Assembly (NCBI GenBank): GCA_964423615.1
Contig: CAYRFQ010000007.1
Span: 1-64,000, forward strand
Length of the DNA: 64,000 nucleotides
Reading direction: 5' to 3'
Origin: CAYRFQ01 sp964423615
Lineage (GTDB): Bacteria > Planctomycetota > Planctomycetia > Gemmatales > Gemmataceae
Positions 1 through 8,482 of the stretch are shown here, piece after piece. Both the position numbers and the translations under genes were made by a program. Numbering within the stretch: the first letter of the stretch is position 1; each line of letters starts with the position of its first letter. The notes under the pieces are model-generated. The model saw only the letters and a program-made list of their open reading frames with translations, was not told where the DNA came from and made no database searches.

Positions 1-39
1 AAAAAGAAGAAAAACCGATCTCAAAATCGATCACCGTAG
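1..39 (+). other. Possible lysine-rich C-terminal tail of an upstream gene cut by the window edge
   Basis: Frame 1 is open from base 1 and reads a Lys/Arg/Ser-rich dodecapeptide that ends at a TAG at 37-39. It could be the basic tail of a gene lying to the left and transcribed towards scpA. Nothing else identifies it, and a 12-codon open stretch can occur by chance. The rest of the 201 bases before scpA shows no recognisable element. Confidence 0.2.
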
Positions 40-201
40 CGCTGTAGTATTAGGTGGCAGAAATGGATACTTTCTTGAGAGAAATTACATCGTTGCGAGA
101 AAGTAGGAAAGACTGTTCCCTGTTGTTGTCAAGATCCGATAAAACGGCAGAGGACTCCGTCGTTCGCCATTGTGTCGTGTGTTGGCCGTTGAGAAACCGG
201 A

Positions 202-942
202 ATGAATTATCAGGTCGATCTGGAGATGTTTCGTGGTCCGTTGGACCTCCTTCTCTACCTCGTGAGGAAAAACGAGGTGGACATTTGCGACATTCCCATC
301 GCTAAAATCGCCCAGCAATTTCGTGATTACATGGGTCTGATCCAGCTGGTCGATGTGGAATGGGCTGGCGAGTTCCTCGTGATGGCCGCGACGTTGATGG
401 AGATTAAGAGCAAATTGCTCTTGCCTCGGGCAGACGAGAGCGAGGAAGACGCGGACGACCCCCGTTTAGAACTTGTCAAGCAGTTGATCGAATACAAGAA
501 ATACAAGGAAGTATCGAAAATTCTTGAGGAGCGTTCGGCGTCCCAACAGCTTCGCCTTTCTCGGGAACCAGTTGACCGTCCGCGCCGAGTCAAGGCTGAC
601 GAACAACCCATCAGCAAAGTTGAGTTGTGGGATTTGGTCAGCGCCTTCGGGCGTCTGATGGAAGAAACCACGGCTTTACAACCCCGGCGGATCTCCCTCG
701 ACGAAACGCCCATCCACGTCTACATGGACCAAATTGTTAAACGTCTTCAACAACGTGACCGACTCGCCTTTTCGGAGATTTTCACGCCACCTTACACGCG
801 GGGTCGTTTGATTGGTTTGTTTTTGGCGGTTCTGGAACTGGTGAAAGGACGCCAAGTGCGTGCCCAACAATCCGAACTGAATGGCGATATCGAAGTCCGT
901 TTGGCTGCTACCGAATCGGACCAGCCAATGCTGCCTGTCTGA
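202..942 (+). CDS. scpA: Segregation and condensation protein A (ScpA)
   Basis: ScpA is the kleisin subunit that bridges the SMC heads and, with ScpB, forms the bacterial condensin that organises newly replicated origins in the cytoplasm. The 246-residue product has the family's opening (FRGPLDLLLYLVRKNEVDI at about residues 9-27), the helical MEIKSKLLLPR segment near residues 70-82 and a C-terminal winged-helix region (FLAVLELVKGRQVRAQQ) contacting SMC. Length is normal for the family. ATG 202 is preceded only by a weak purine-rich stretch, but the conserved N-terminus begins right there. No scpB follows: the next gene is convergent, so the partner must be elsewhere or upstream of the window. 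Confidence 0.95.
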   Translation: MNYQVDLEMFRGPLDLLLYLVRKNEVDICDIPIAKIAQQFRDYMGLIQLVDVEWAGEFLVMAATLMEIKSKLLLPRADESEEDADDPRLELVKQLIEYKKYKEVSKILEERSASQQLRLSREPVDRPRRVKADEQPISKVELWDLVSAFGRLMEETTALQPRRISLDETPIHVYMDQIVKRLQQRDRLAFSEIFTPPYTRGRLIGLFLAVLELVKGRQVRAQQSELNGDIEVRLAATESDQPMLPV

Positions 943-1167
943 TTACTCGAGGATTTCTTTTTGAGAATAGAAAACTGGACGTTTCGCAAAGGCTCGCTTC
1001 GATGTTCCGAGTGAAAGCTCCAACTGCGCCGAGAATCGGAAACGTTGACGAGCATTGCCAGCCAAACTGGTTCTTGTGCGGGTTTTTGCGAAAACTCGTC
1101 GGACACGTTTTGGAACTGTCCCACGAGTGTCGCCAACCACTCATTTCCAACTACCGATGACTGGATT

Positions 1168-2118
1168 TTAGTACTGGAACAAGACTTTGACCTCACTGGT
1201 CTTACGCTCCTGCTCAATGATTTTTTGGTAAAGCTTGGTGTCTTGGGCGTAGACCTCTCGAACGAATTCTTTAATGTCTGCATAGTTAGAGGGTTCGGCC
1301 TTGGTGCGATCGGTCACCAGAATGATATGAAAACCGAATCCCGTCTCGACGACATCACTGACCTCTCCAACCCGCAGAGCGAAGGCTGCTTTGGCAAACG
1401 AATCTGCAACCGCGAACTTGGCTGGAAAAAAGCCGATGTCCCCACCATTGGACTTTGTGGGGCAGTGAGAAAATTGTTTGGCTGCCTCTTCGAAGGTGGC
1501 TTCTTTGTTTATGATTTTCTCGCGAAGGGCGGTGATCCGACCCAGGATTTTTTCTTTCTCGGCAGCTTTCGTCTCCACGGGAACCTTCAACAGGATATGT
1601 TTCGCTCGGACCTTGACCTTGTCGAAAAAGAGTTTGTTCTCGTCATGGTATTTTTTCATCTGGGCATCGGTCAGATGCTTGTCGAGATACCCGCGCCATC
1701 GAAGTCGGGTCAGCATTTCGTCACGCAGTTCGGGTTCTGTCTGATTAGTATCCGTTAAAAATTTGGCGAATGTTAGTTTCTTTTCGGCAAGTGAAGTCTT
1801 GAGTTCTGTGATTTCTTTCTCGACGGCAGCTGGTGGGACAGGGGGAGCATGGCGTGCCAAGTGCTGTCGCATCAAGGCGTCGTTGACGAGCATGTCCAGA
1901 GCAAGGGAGTACATCTTGCGTCGCATCGTTTGAGGGATTGGTTGAACACTCGGGGTTTCTCGCTTGAGGAGTTTTTGTACCTCGGCAACCAAGATTTTTT
2001 GCCCGTTGACGGTCGCAGCTATTTTTTTGGAGACCTCCTGAGCGTTGCCTTCGCTTGTGGCCAACGAAACGAGTCCGACTGCCATGATGACCAAAATGGT
2101 TCGCGTTATGACTAGCAA
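1168..2118 (-). CDS. Secreted parvulin-type peptidyl-prolyl isomerase (PpiC/SurA-like)
   Basis: A 316-residue exported foldase. Residues 1-27 form a signal peptide ending near GNAQ. Residues about 30-150 are a SurA/PrsA-like helical chaperone region (ATVNGQKILVAEV), and residues about 170-270 are the parvulin domain, with RAKHILLKV, a GGDIGFF loop and FGFHIILV as landmarks. It probably assists folding of exported proteins outside the cytoplasmic membrane. The start is TTG at 2118: a perfect AGGAGGT (2124-2130) lies 6 bases upstream and there is no nearby in-frame ATG. It is convergent with scpA and divergent from queE, so it is probably monocistronic. The parvulin assignment is firm; the specific chaperone role is inferred. 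Confidence 0.88.
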   Translation of the reverse strand: MLVITRTILVIMAVGLVSLATSEGNAQEVSKKIAATVNGQKILVAEVQKLLKRETPSVQPIPQTMRRKMYSLALDMLVNDALMRQHLARHAPPVPPAAVEKEITELKTSLAEKKLTFAKFLTDTNQTEPELRDEMLTRLRWRGYLDKHLTDAQMKKYHDENKLFFDKVKVRAKHILLKVPVETKAAEKEKILGRITALREKIINKEATFEEAAKQFSHCPTKSNGGDIGFFPAKFAVADSFAKAAFALRVGEVSDVVETGFGFHIILVTDRTKAEPSNYADIKEFVREVYAQDTKLYQKIIEQERKTSEVKVLFQY

Positions 2119-2318
2119 TGTTTACCTCCTTTGTGTTCCCGTCAAGACTCAACCTTTCGTCGGGCGTTGTATACCGAGTTAAGGAAATCGTGTGGAGGTC
2201 AATTTTTATTGAAGCTCGTTCTGGTCACCGAGCAGACAACGCTTGCCGTGTGTCGTATAGAATAGAAATTGCGGTATTATTTCAGAAAAGTGGAATTGGA
2301 AACGGCTGCCTTGCCCTC

Positions 2319-3011
2319 ATGATCGAAAACACGGAACAGCGACTCTTGCCCTTGGTTGACAAAGCTCCCGGGCAACTTCTCATCCACGAAATTTACAAGA
2401 GCATTCAAGGCGAATCGACGTTCGCCGGATTGCCATGTGTGTTCGTCCGTCTCTCTGTATGTGACGCCCGGTGTGTCTGGTGCGATACTCCGCATGCCTT
2501 CAAGGAAGGATCGCCACGTGAACTGGATTGGATTTTGACGAAGATTCGCCAGTTTTCCTGCCCACTGGTAGAGATAACGGGTGGCGAACCGCTTCTTCAG
2601 CCGGAAGTCCACCCATTGATGACCACACTCGCGCAAGAGAGATACACGGTCCTGCTCGAAACTAGCGGAGCCCACCCAGTCGATTCCGTGGATGAGCGGG
2701 TGCACATAATTTTGGATTTGAAGTGTCCCGATAGTGGTGAGTGTGAGAGGAACTGTTGGGATAATTTGAACTATCTCAAGCCCACCGATGAGATCAAGTT
2801 TGTCATCGCGTCGGAGGGAGACTTTCGTTGGGCTGCCGAGAAGACGCACTCCGAAGGTTTGGCGAAACGCTTTCAGGTGTTGTTCAGCCCGGTGTTTGGG
2901 TCCGTGCGACCTGAACAACTCGCAAAGTGGGTTCTAGCGTCGGGGCTTCCCGTTCGGATGCAACTCCAGATGCACAAGTATATCTGGGACCCCCATGCGA
3001 GAGGCGTATGA
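2319..3011 (+). CDS. queE: 7-carboxy-7-deazaguanine synthase (QueE), radical SAM
   Basis: QueE rearranges 6-carboxy-tetrahydropterin to 7-carboxy-7-deazaguanine, on the way to preQ0 and queuosine. The product is 230 residues from ATG 2319, chosen because the conserved IHEIYKSIQGEST motif starts about 20 residues in; the frame is open further upstream to 2118 but that part is not conserved-looking. The iron-sulfur motif is C48-x3-C52-x2-C55 (SVCDARCVWCDT), followed by EITGGEPLLQ, the SAM-binding GGE motif. No other queuosine gene (queC, queD, queF) is adjacent, so the pathway is dispersed. The 200 bases separating it from the divergent isomerase gene presumably hold both promoters. Confidence 0.93.
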   Translation: MIENTEQRLLPLVDKAPGQLLIHEIYKSIQGESTFAGLPCVFVRLSVCDARCVWCDTPHAFKEGSPRELDWILTKIRQFSCPLVEITGGEPLLQPEVHPLMTTLAQERYTVLLETSGAHPVDSVDERVHIILDLKCPDSGECERNCWDNLNYLKPTDEIKFVIASEGDFRWAAEKTHSEGLAKRFQVLFSPVFGSVRPEQLAKWVLASGLPVRMQLQMHKYIWDPHARGV

Positions 3012-3146
3012 GCTTGGCAATTCCACAAAATAATCACAACCATACTTACGCCGTTCATCTCCTCTCGTTTTTTTCCCATTTTTCTCACGCCTAAGTTTCC
3101 TCCAGGACGATTAGGAGGAACAATATCAACAGCAGGGAAGAGCCTG

Positions 3147-3740
3147 ATGACACGTCTCACGTTAGTTACAGGTGGTGTCCGATGTGGCAAAAGTCGATGG
3201 GCTGAACGATTAGCCGGAAAATGCGATCACGTAACTTATATCGCAACGACTCATTTATCGTCGCAAACGGCAACGGAAGCTTCTCCTGACCCTGAGATGG
3301 TTCTAAGAGTCGAAAGGCACAGACGCCGAAGGGTCTCACAGTTTCCCGACTGGGAAACGATCGAAGAGCCCTGGCATCTGACCAAAGTCCTTCCGAATAT
3401 CGACCATGACGGGGCGATTCTACTGGAGTGTTTGAACCTTTGGATGACCAACCTGCTCGTAGGGACGATGGAGCAATCGGGGCTCAGCGATGCGGATGTT
3501 ACGAATGCCGTTGAAGAGTTCCTTGCCGCGTGTACCTCGCACCCAGCCAAGGTCATAGTCGTAACCAACGAAGTAGGCTGGGGCATCATCCCTGTCAACG
3601 AGTTGGCCCGTCGCTTCACTGACTTGCTTGGAGAAGCGAACCAACGATTTGCCCAAGAGGCGACGGAAGTTTATGCCTGTCTTGCTGGCATTCCTGTCCG
3701 GCTCAAACCTCAGCCCCTATCAGGAATGACAGAATCATGA
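3147..3740 (+). CDS. cobU: Adenosylcobinamide kinase / adenosylcobinamide-phosphate guanylyltransferase (CobU)
   Basis: CobU phosphorylates adenosylcobinamide and transfers GMP to it in assembly of the B12 nucleotide loop. The 197-residue protein has the P-loop GGVRCGKS (residues 9-16, with Cys where Ser is usual), the ERHRRRR segment containing the His that is guanylylated in the family, a WETIEEP stretch, LLECLNLW as Walker B region and the VVTNEVGWGIIP motif. Length and motif order are normal. It is an orphan: no cobS, cobT, cobC or cobD lies nearby, and no cobalamin riboswitch was recognised in the 135-base upstream gap. The following gene begins 22 bases later and may be cotranscribed without being functionally related. 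Confidence 0.93.
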   Translation: MTRLTLVTGGVRCGKSRWAERLAGKCDHVTYIATTHLSSQTATEASPDPEMVLRVERHRRRRVSQFPDWETIEEPWHLTKVLPNIDHDGAILLECLNLWMTNLLVGTMEQSGLSDADVTNAVEEFLAACTSHPAKVIVVTNEVGWGIIPVNELARRFTDLLGEANQRFAQEATEVYACLAGIPVRLKPQPLSGMTES

Positions 3741-3762
3741 CGAGTGGAAGGGAAGAGAATCA

Positions 3763-5172
3763 ATGCGGAACTGGTTTCTGCTCGTGACTTTGTTGGCTCT
3801 TCCTCTGAGCACCGGCCTGCAAGCCACATGGGCCCAAGAGACAGGTGACCCGGACCAAGTCATTTACGTTTCTTTTCGAACTTTTCGAATCCCCTTCGTC
3901 AGGCCCAACCCAGAAGTATCCTTTGACAATCTTGTCGAGATGCGGTTGTACGTATCTACCGACGAAGGCAAGTCTTGGCAACCTTCGGCCGTCGCCGCCC
4001 CCAAGAAGAAATCCTTCCTTTGTGTGTGCAACCGAGATGGTTTGCATACCTTTGCCGTCCAAACCAAGGACGTCAAGGGAAACTTGTTTCCGGAACGTGT
4101 GGCTGACCTCAAGTCCAATCTGAAAGTCATGGTCGACACACTAAGGCCCGACGTTCAGTTGTTTTCAGTCCCCCAGAAGAACGGACGGGTCGGAGTTCGA
4201 TGGGTCATTCGTGAAGAAAACCTCGACGTTACGAAACGAGATGCCTTTGTACTCGAATATAAACCAGAACGGGGAGCGAATTGGCTACCGCTTTATGCTC
4301 GGGCTGGTGAGACCGGAACCCATCACTGGGATCCAGAAACTAACGCCACGTTAGAAGTTCGTCTCCGGGTCCTGGACCGGGCGGGAAATGCTGGCTCGGA
4401 CACGACCAAGCTAACCCCAGGGCGTAGCGTGCGGAAACAATACCCACCGACTGAACCGACCCCACAACAACCCAGAGAAAAAACTCCGAGAGGTTATTCT
4501 TCGAATGTCCGGAACCGGCGGTTGGTCAACAGCAAACGTATCAAGTTGAAGTATCAATTGTCGGATGTTGGAAAATCCGGTGTTTCGGAAGTCCAACTCT
4601 GGTTCACTCGCGATGGGGAAAGTTGGAATCGGTATCCTCTACCTAACCAAAGCGATGGTCAAAATCCAACGAATCCACTGGTGTTTGAAGTCAATAAGGA
4701 GGGCGTGTACGGTTTCACGCTACTCGCCAAGAGCGGCGTCGGATTGAGCCTTCAACCACCGCAAATCGGCGATTCACCACAACTTTGGGTCGAGGTTGAT
4801 CTTACTAAACCTATTGTGGAACTCCGTGACATCGTTGTTGGCAAGGGCGAAGACCGCGGAAAGATCACGATCAGTTGGGCCGCTCAGGACAAGAATCTAA
4901 CCGCACGACCAATCACTCTCTCTTACCAGGCTGATTCCAATTCGGAGTGGTTCACTTTCGGGAAAGCGTTAGCCAACACCGGACGATACGTCTGGGACAT
5001 TTCCGAACTGAAAGATCTTCCCGTTGCCTTCCACGTCCGAATCCAGGCATTTGATTCGGCTGAAAACGTGGGAGAGGATCGTACGCAATCGAAGGTCAAA
5101 GCGGATCTCGCGATTCCGAAGGCGTCGATCTTGGACGTGGAAGGAGTTGGCAAAGGACCTGGTCCTCCTTGA
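3763..5172 (+). CDS. Secreted beta-sandwich repeat protein of unknown function
   Basis: A 469-residue exported protein with a signal peptide (residues 1-24, cleavage near TWAQ). The mature part alternates segments resembling fibronectin/Ig-type beta sandwiches: YVSTDEGKSWQ, then GLHTFAVQTKDVKGN, then RVGVRWVIREENLD, and again VQLWFTRDGESWNRY with VYGFTLLAKSGVGL. This suggests two copies of a roughly 200-residue unit separated by a Pro/Thr-rich linker near residues 228-250. No catalytic motif was seen. Such proteins are common in planctomycetes and are presumed structural or binding proteins of the cell envelope. Start ATG 3763 has a purine-rich GGAAGGGAAGAG upstream. Function unknown. Confidence 0.75.
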   Translation: MRNWFLLVTLLALPLSTGLQATWAQETGDPDQVIYVSFRTFRIPFVRPNPEVSFDNLVEMRLYVSTDEGKSWQPSAVAAPKKKSFLCVCNRDGLHTFAVQTKDVKGNLFPERVADLKSNLKVMVDTLRPDVQLFSVPQKNGRVGVRWVIREENLDVTKRDAFVLEYKPERGANWLPLYARAGETGTHHWDPETNATLEVRLRVLDRAGNAGSDTTKLTPGRSVRKQYPPTEPTPQQPREKTPRGYSSNVRNRRLVNSKRIKLKYQLSDVGKSGVSEVQLWFTRDGESWNRYPLPNQSDGQNPTNPLVFEVNKEGVYGFTLLAKSGVGLSLQPPQIGDSPQLWVEVDLTKPIVELRDIVVGKGEDRGKITISWAAQDKNLTARPITLSYQADSNSEWFTFGKALANTGRYVWDISELKDLPVAFHVRIQAFDSAENVGEDRTQSKVKADLAIPKASILDVEGVGKGPGPP

Positions 5173-5464
5173 TGTATTCGTTAGGCCGGAGGAGTCTCAG
5201 GTACTTTTTTTGATAAGGTCGCGAATCATCTTTTCTTGGAAGTTTTGGGAACGCGACGAAGCCCTGCCGACAGTCCTTGGGCAGTACACGTCCGTTCAGC
5301 TAAGTCAAGTATACCAAAACGAAACCCGAGAGAGCAAACACAGCCAACCTCTCACAATTTCTGCCATCTGCATTTTTTCCTCGCATTTCTTGGATCGTTG
5401 GTGTTCAATACCTGACTATTTGACAAGCGCACTTGTGTTGAACCCTTTGGGCAGCTAAGGAAAT

Positions 5465-7486
5465 TTGTCCAATGTCTTTTCTTCAGTACATCAACTCATG
5501 AGTATTGTCCCCTGGATCCGAGCGAGTGACTGTGCCCTCTTGCAAGCGGATGTTGATGCGGTCGATCTGACCTCGCTTCGGCTCATTCAACGTCTTCTCG
5601 AACTCTCTCTCCGCGAGCCATCTAACACCGATCTCATTGGAGCTTTGTTAGAGGAAATCGGTATCGCCCTTCAAGCCGATCAAGTTTTGGTGTTGGAGGG
5701 AACACCGGAGTGGCCCGTTCGTTGGCAATACGCGCGGCGTGGCATCCGATCCGGTAAAATCAAAGTTCCAACATCACTTTTGGGTGAAGTACTCGATCGG
5801 ATGGCTGGAACTTCCCAACCGGCAGACGGGAGTCTACCTGCGTTTCTTGCGGCGCCTGTCCAAACCGATGGGCTGGGGCAACACGCACTGCTCGCAACCC
5901 GGAGCCGTCTCGATTTTTCCGAAGCCGATAAGGAGTACGGAATCGCGGCGAGTTACTACTTCGCGCAAGCACTCAAGAAAGTTCACGACGCCGAACAAGA
6001 CGCAGCGAAAGTCGAACGGCTCGAGACGTTGTTGGGAATCGCCGAACACCTCACGGATCAACGTGAGACCGTGCCTTTGTTGGAACACATAGCCGAAGAA
6101 GTTGTGAATCTTGTGCGTTGTGAACGAGCAAGTCTTTTTCTCTGGGACCGAAATCGGAACGAATTGGTGGGGCGCCCCGCCATAGGCATGCCCAACGGAG
6201 AACTTCGCATTCCTGACGATGCGGGTATCGTCGGCCAGGTCGTCAAGACCGGAGAAGTCATCCAAGTCGATGATGTCCGAGCTGATCCGAGTTGGAATTC
6301 ACAAGTCGATTCGGAGTCTGGGTTTCAAACGCGGAGTTTACTTTGCGTACCTCTCGTCAACGGCGAGGGTGAATGCGTGGGGGTGCTCGAGGCGATCAAC
6401 AAGAACGAAGGTCGCTTTGGCACGCAAGATGTTGAAGCTGCTCGTGCTCTGGCGCGACAAACTGTGGCGGCCTTGAATCATGTGCAAGAACACGAAGCCT
6501 TGCTTCGAAGTAACGCCGAATTCCAAGATCAAGCGCGGACAGGATGCCAAATCATCGGGGAGAGTACCGCCGTTGTCGAAGTTCGTGCACACATAGAGAG
6601 ACTTGCTCCGACTGACTTGCCCGTGCTCATTTTGGGCGAGAGTGGGACCGGGAAAGACGTTATCGCGCGGGCGTTGCATCTTTCCAGCCCTCGTCACCCG
6701 CAACCTTATGTACCAGTCAACTGCGCTGCGATTGCCGAATCGCTGATCGAAAGCGAACTTTTCGGTCACGAGGCGGGAGCGTTTACAGGAGCCCAAACGA
6801 CCCGAGCCGGGAAATTCGAAGCTGCGGACGGCGGAACTCTTTTTCTTGACGAACTCGGCGAACTGAGCCAGAACGGACAGGCTAAACTTCTTCGGGTTCT
6901 CGAAGAAAAGAATGTCTATCGAGTTGGGAGTACGCAACCGATACCTGTGGACACCAGGATCGTCGCGGCCACGAACCGAGACTTGGCAGAACAAGTTCGT
7001 AAGGGAAAATTTCGAAAGGACCTGTACTATCGCCTGAGCGTCGTGACCGTGAATTTGCCTCCACTCCGAGATCGCCAGGAAGATGTCTTGTTGTTGGCCG
7101 AACATTTCCTCCAACATTTCTGTCGGAACGCAGGTCGGAAGTCGATGAAGTTTTCAGCTGAAGCCAAGAAACGACTCATGTTGCACGATTGGCCCGGAAA
7201 TATTCGCGAGTTGAAAAACTTGATCGAACGAATTGCCTACCTGTGTTCAGCTGATAAAATTGAAGCGAAAGATTTGGCATTCATCTCACGCGCGGTTGAG
7301 GTCGAACCGCAAGATGATCCGCAGACTTTGAAGTTGTCAGAGGCCACAGACGCTTTCCAGATTAGACACATCAAGAAAGCCATTGAGCGGGCGGGAGGCA
7401 ACATGAGTGACGCTGCGAAACTTCTGGGACTTCATCGTCCGAACTTGTATCGGAAAATGAGGTTGTTGAAGATGGAGGTGGACTGA
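5465..7486 (+). CDS. Sigma-54-dependent transcriptional activator with GAF sensor domains
   Basis: A 673-residue enhancer-binding protein. In order: a divergent GAF-like region (about residues 25-170), a typical GAF domain (about 190-345), an AAA+ domain with Walker A GESGTGKD, the sigma-54 contact loop GAFTGA, Walker B GGTLFLDELGE and the R-finger region, and a C-terminal Fis-type helix-turn-helix (NMSDAAKLLGLHRPNLYRKM). It should activate sigma-54 promoters in response to a small ligand or redox signal; the ligand cannot be read from sequence. The start may be TTG 5465 (AAGGA 4-8 bases upstream) or ATG 5498, which lacks a ribosome site. There is no response-regulator domain and no partner kinase adjacent. 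Target genes unknown. Confidence 0.9.
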   Translation: MSNVFSSVHQLMSIVPWIRASDCALLQADVDAVDLTSLRLIQRLLELSLREPSNTDLIGALLEEIGIALQADQVLVLEGTPEWPVRWQYARRGIRSGKIKVPTSLLGEVLDRMAGTSQPADGSLPAFLAAPVQTDGLGQHALLATRSRLDFSEADKEYGIAASYYFAQALKKVHDAEQDAAKVERLETLLGIAEHLTDQRETVPLLEHIAEEVVNLVRCERASLFLWDRNRNELVGRPAIGMPNGELRIPDDAGIVGQVVKTGEVIQVDDVRADPSWNSQVDSESGFQTRSLLCVPLVNGEGECVGVLEAINKNEGRFGTQDVEAARALARQTVAALNHVQEHEALLRSNAEFQDQARTGCQIIGESTAVVEVRAHIERLAPTDLPVLILGESGTGKDVIARALHLSSPRHPQPYVPVNCAAIAESLIESELFGHEAGAFTGAQTTRAGKFEAADGGTLFLDELGELSQNGQAKLLRVLEEKNVYRVGSTQPIPVDTRIVAATNRDLAEQVRKGKFRKDLYYRLSVVTVNLPPLRDRQEDVLLLAEHFLQHFCRNAGRKSMKFSAEAKKRLMLHDWPGNIRELKNLIERIAYLCSADKIEAKDLAFISRAVEVEPQDDPQTLKLSEATDAFQIRHIKKAIERAGGNMSDAAKLLGLHRPNLYRKMRLLKMEVD

Positions 7487-7718
7487 GTCGCGTGAGACTT
7501 CATAGCTCTCCGGTCCTGAGATGCTCGAGCGTGTACCGGCTTGATTACATACTTCTGAAAAACCCAGGATGTACGATTCCAGCAGATTTTTCGCGCGTCA
7601 GGCCAACTTTGATGGTCGTCTTGACTTGATATAGTTCGGTCTCGAAGCTACTATGATTTAATGTGTTGATCGGGTTGCTTTCCGAACCACACCCTCTCCA
7701 CGTTCGTTGGTGTAACCC

Positions 7719-8117
7719 ATGGAAAAATGTAGCGTTTTCGCAGAGTGTACGAAAGAAGCCGAACGGTACAAGTGGATCGAAAGTGAAAAAGCCGGGTACG
7801 ACCTCGGTGAAAATGCGATCCGCCGTTGGGTCAAAGAACATTGGTGGGGCTATCTGCGTGCACGTTGGATAGAGCACCTCCAAGGCAAACGGTTTTGGGT
7901 GGAACTCGACCGCGGTGACTTTGGCTTGCTGCTGCAAGAGTTTCAGGATAAGGCTCTTTTGTTGGACCGAATTCTTGACCGAATTAAGGCTGGACAAGAA
8001 AACCTAGATATCATTTTGTGGTCCCTGGATTGGGGTTTGTGTGTCGATTCGGTCATCGAAATTTTGCAAGCCTTGGACATAAATAGCCGCCGATTAGTCC
8101 ACCGCTTTGATTCCTAA
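7719..8117 (+). CDS. Small conserved-looking hypothetical protein
   Basis: A 132-residue protein, rich in Trp and charged residues, without signal peptide or membrane segment. The N-terminal half has the pattern KEAERYKWIESEKAGYDLG, then IRRWVKEHWWGYLRARW; the C-terminal half is predicted alpha-helical and acidic (LLQEFQDKALLLDRILDRI). Similar short proteins with a KWxxSEKxGxDxG opening occur in planctomycetes to my recollection, but no function is known to me. The reading frame has good coding character and an ATG at 7719; a 150-codon open frame on the opposite strand is considered a shadow. It stands alone between the sigma-54 activator and the reductase pair. Confidence 0.6.
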   Translation: MEKCSVFAECTKEAERYKWIESEKAGYDLGENAIRRWVKEHWWGYLRARWIEHLQGKRFWVELDRGDFGLLLQEFQDKALLLDRILDRIKAGQENLDIILWSLDWGLCVDSVIEILQALDINSRRLVHRFDS

Positions 8118-8482
8118 GTTAACGCTCCTCACCTTTGCAATTTTTGATTACACACGTCGCTCTTAGATTCTTTTTACCAATATCCAACTTTACTGTATCG
8201 AATTATGAATAGCTTAGTCGGTTCGTTTCTTGCTGATTATGTGCTAATCGTTGTTTAAGACATTCACTCTGATCACACTTCGCAAGAGAATCTACACAGA
8301 AGTTGGCCTACTCCAGCAAAGTGATAACCCAAGTGCTTTTGGTAGCGGGAGGTCCTGACCAAGCCATTTCATTAACACAGTCAAAAGGAAATCCGAAACG
8401 CAACCAACAACTCTTATGTTGTTCTCTTGATTGCGTTTCGGATTTCGTGTGAAGCCGGATAATATGATTGCCGAGAGGGGCT
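8118..8482. other. Intergenic region, 365 bases
   Basis: AT-rich convergent gap between the small protein gene and the acyl-CoA-reductase-like gene. No gene was seen; its only structured element is the hairpin at 8389-8445, annotated separately. Confidence 0.6.
8389..8445 (-). terminator. Long perfect hairpin downstream of the acyl-reductase-like gene
   Basis: AAATCCGAAACGCAA (8389-8403) is exactly complementary to 8431-8445 (15 of 15 pairs), and an inner AACAAC/GTTGTT stem (8406-8411 with 8418-8423) lies in the loop. It sits 37 bases past the stop codon at 8483. Read on the minus strand it is followed by a CCTTTTG stretch, only a weak U-tract, so it is probably the terminator or 3' stabilising hairpin of the minus-strand unit. 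Confidence 0.6.

Noticed and set aside
7545..7997. Open frame of 150 codons opposite the small orphan protein
   Set aside because: The plus-strand protein has better composition and conserved-looking motifs; the minus frame lacks a ribosome site.
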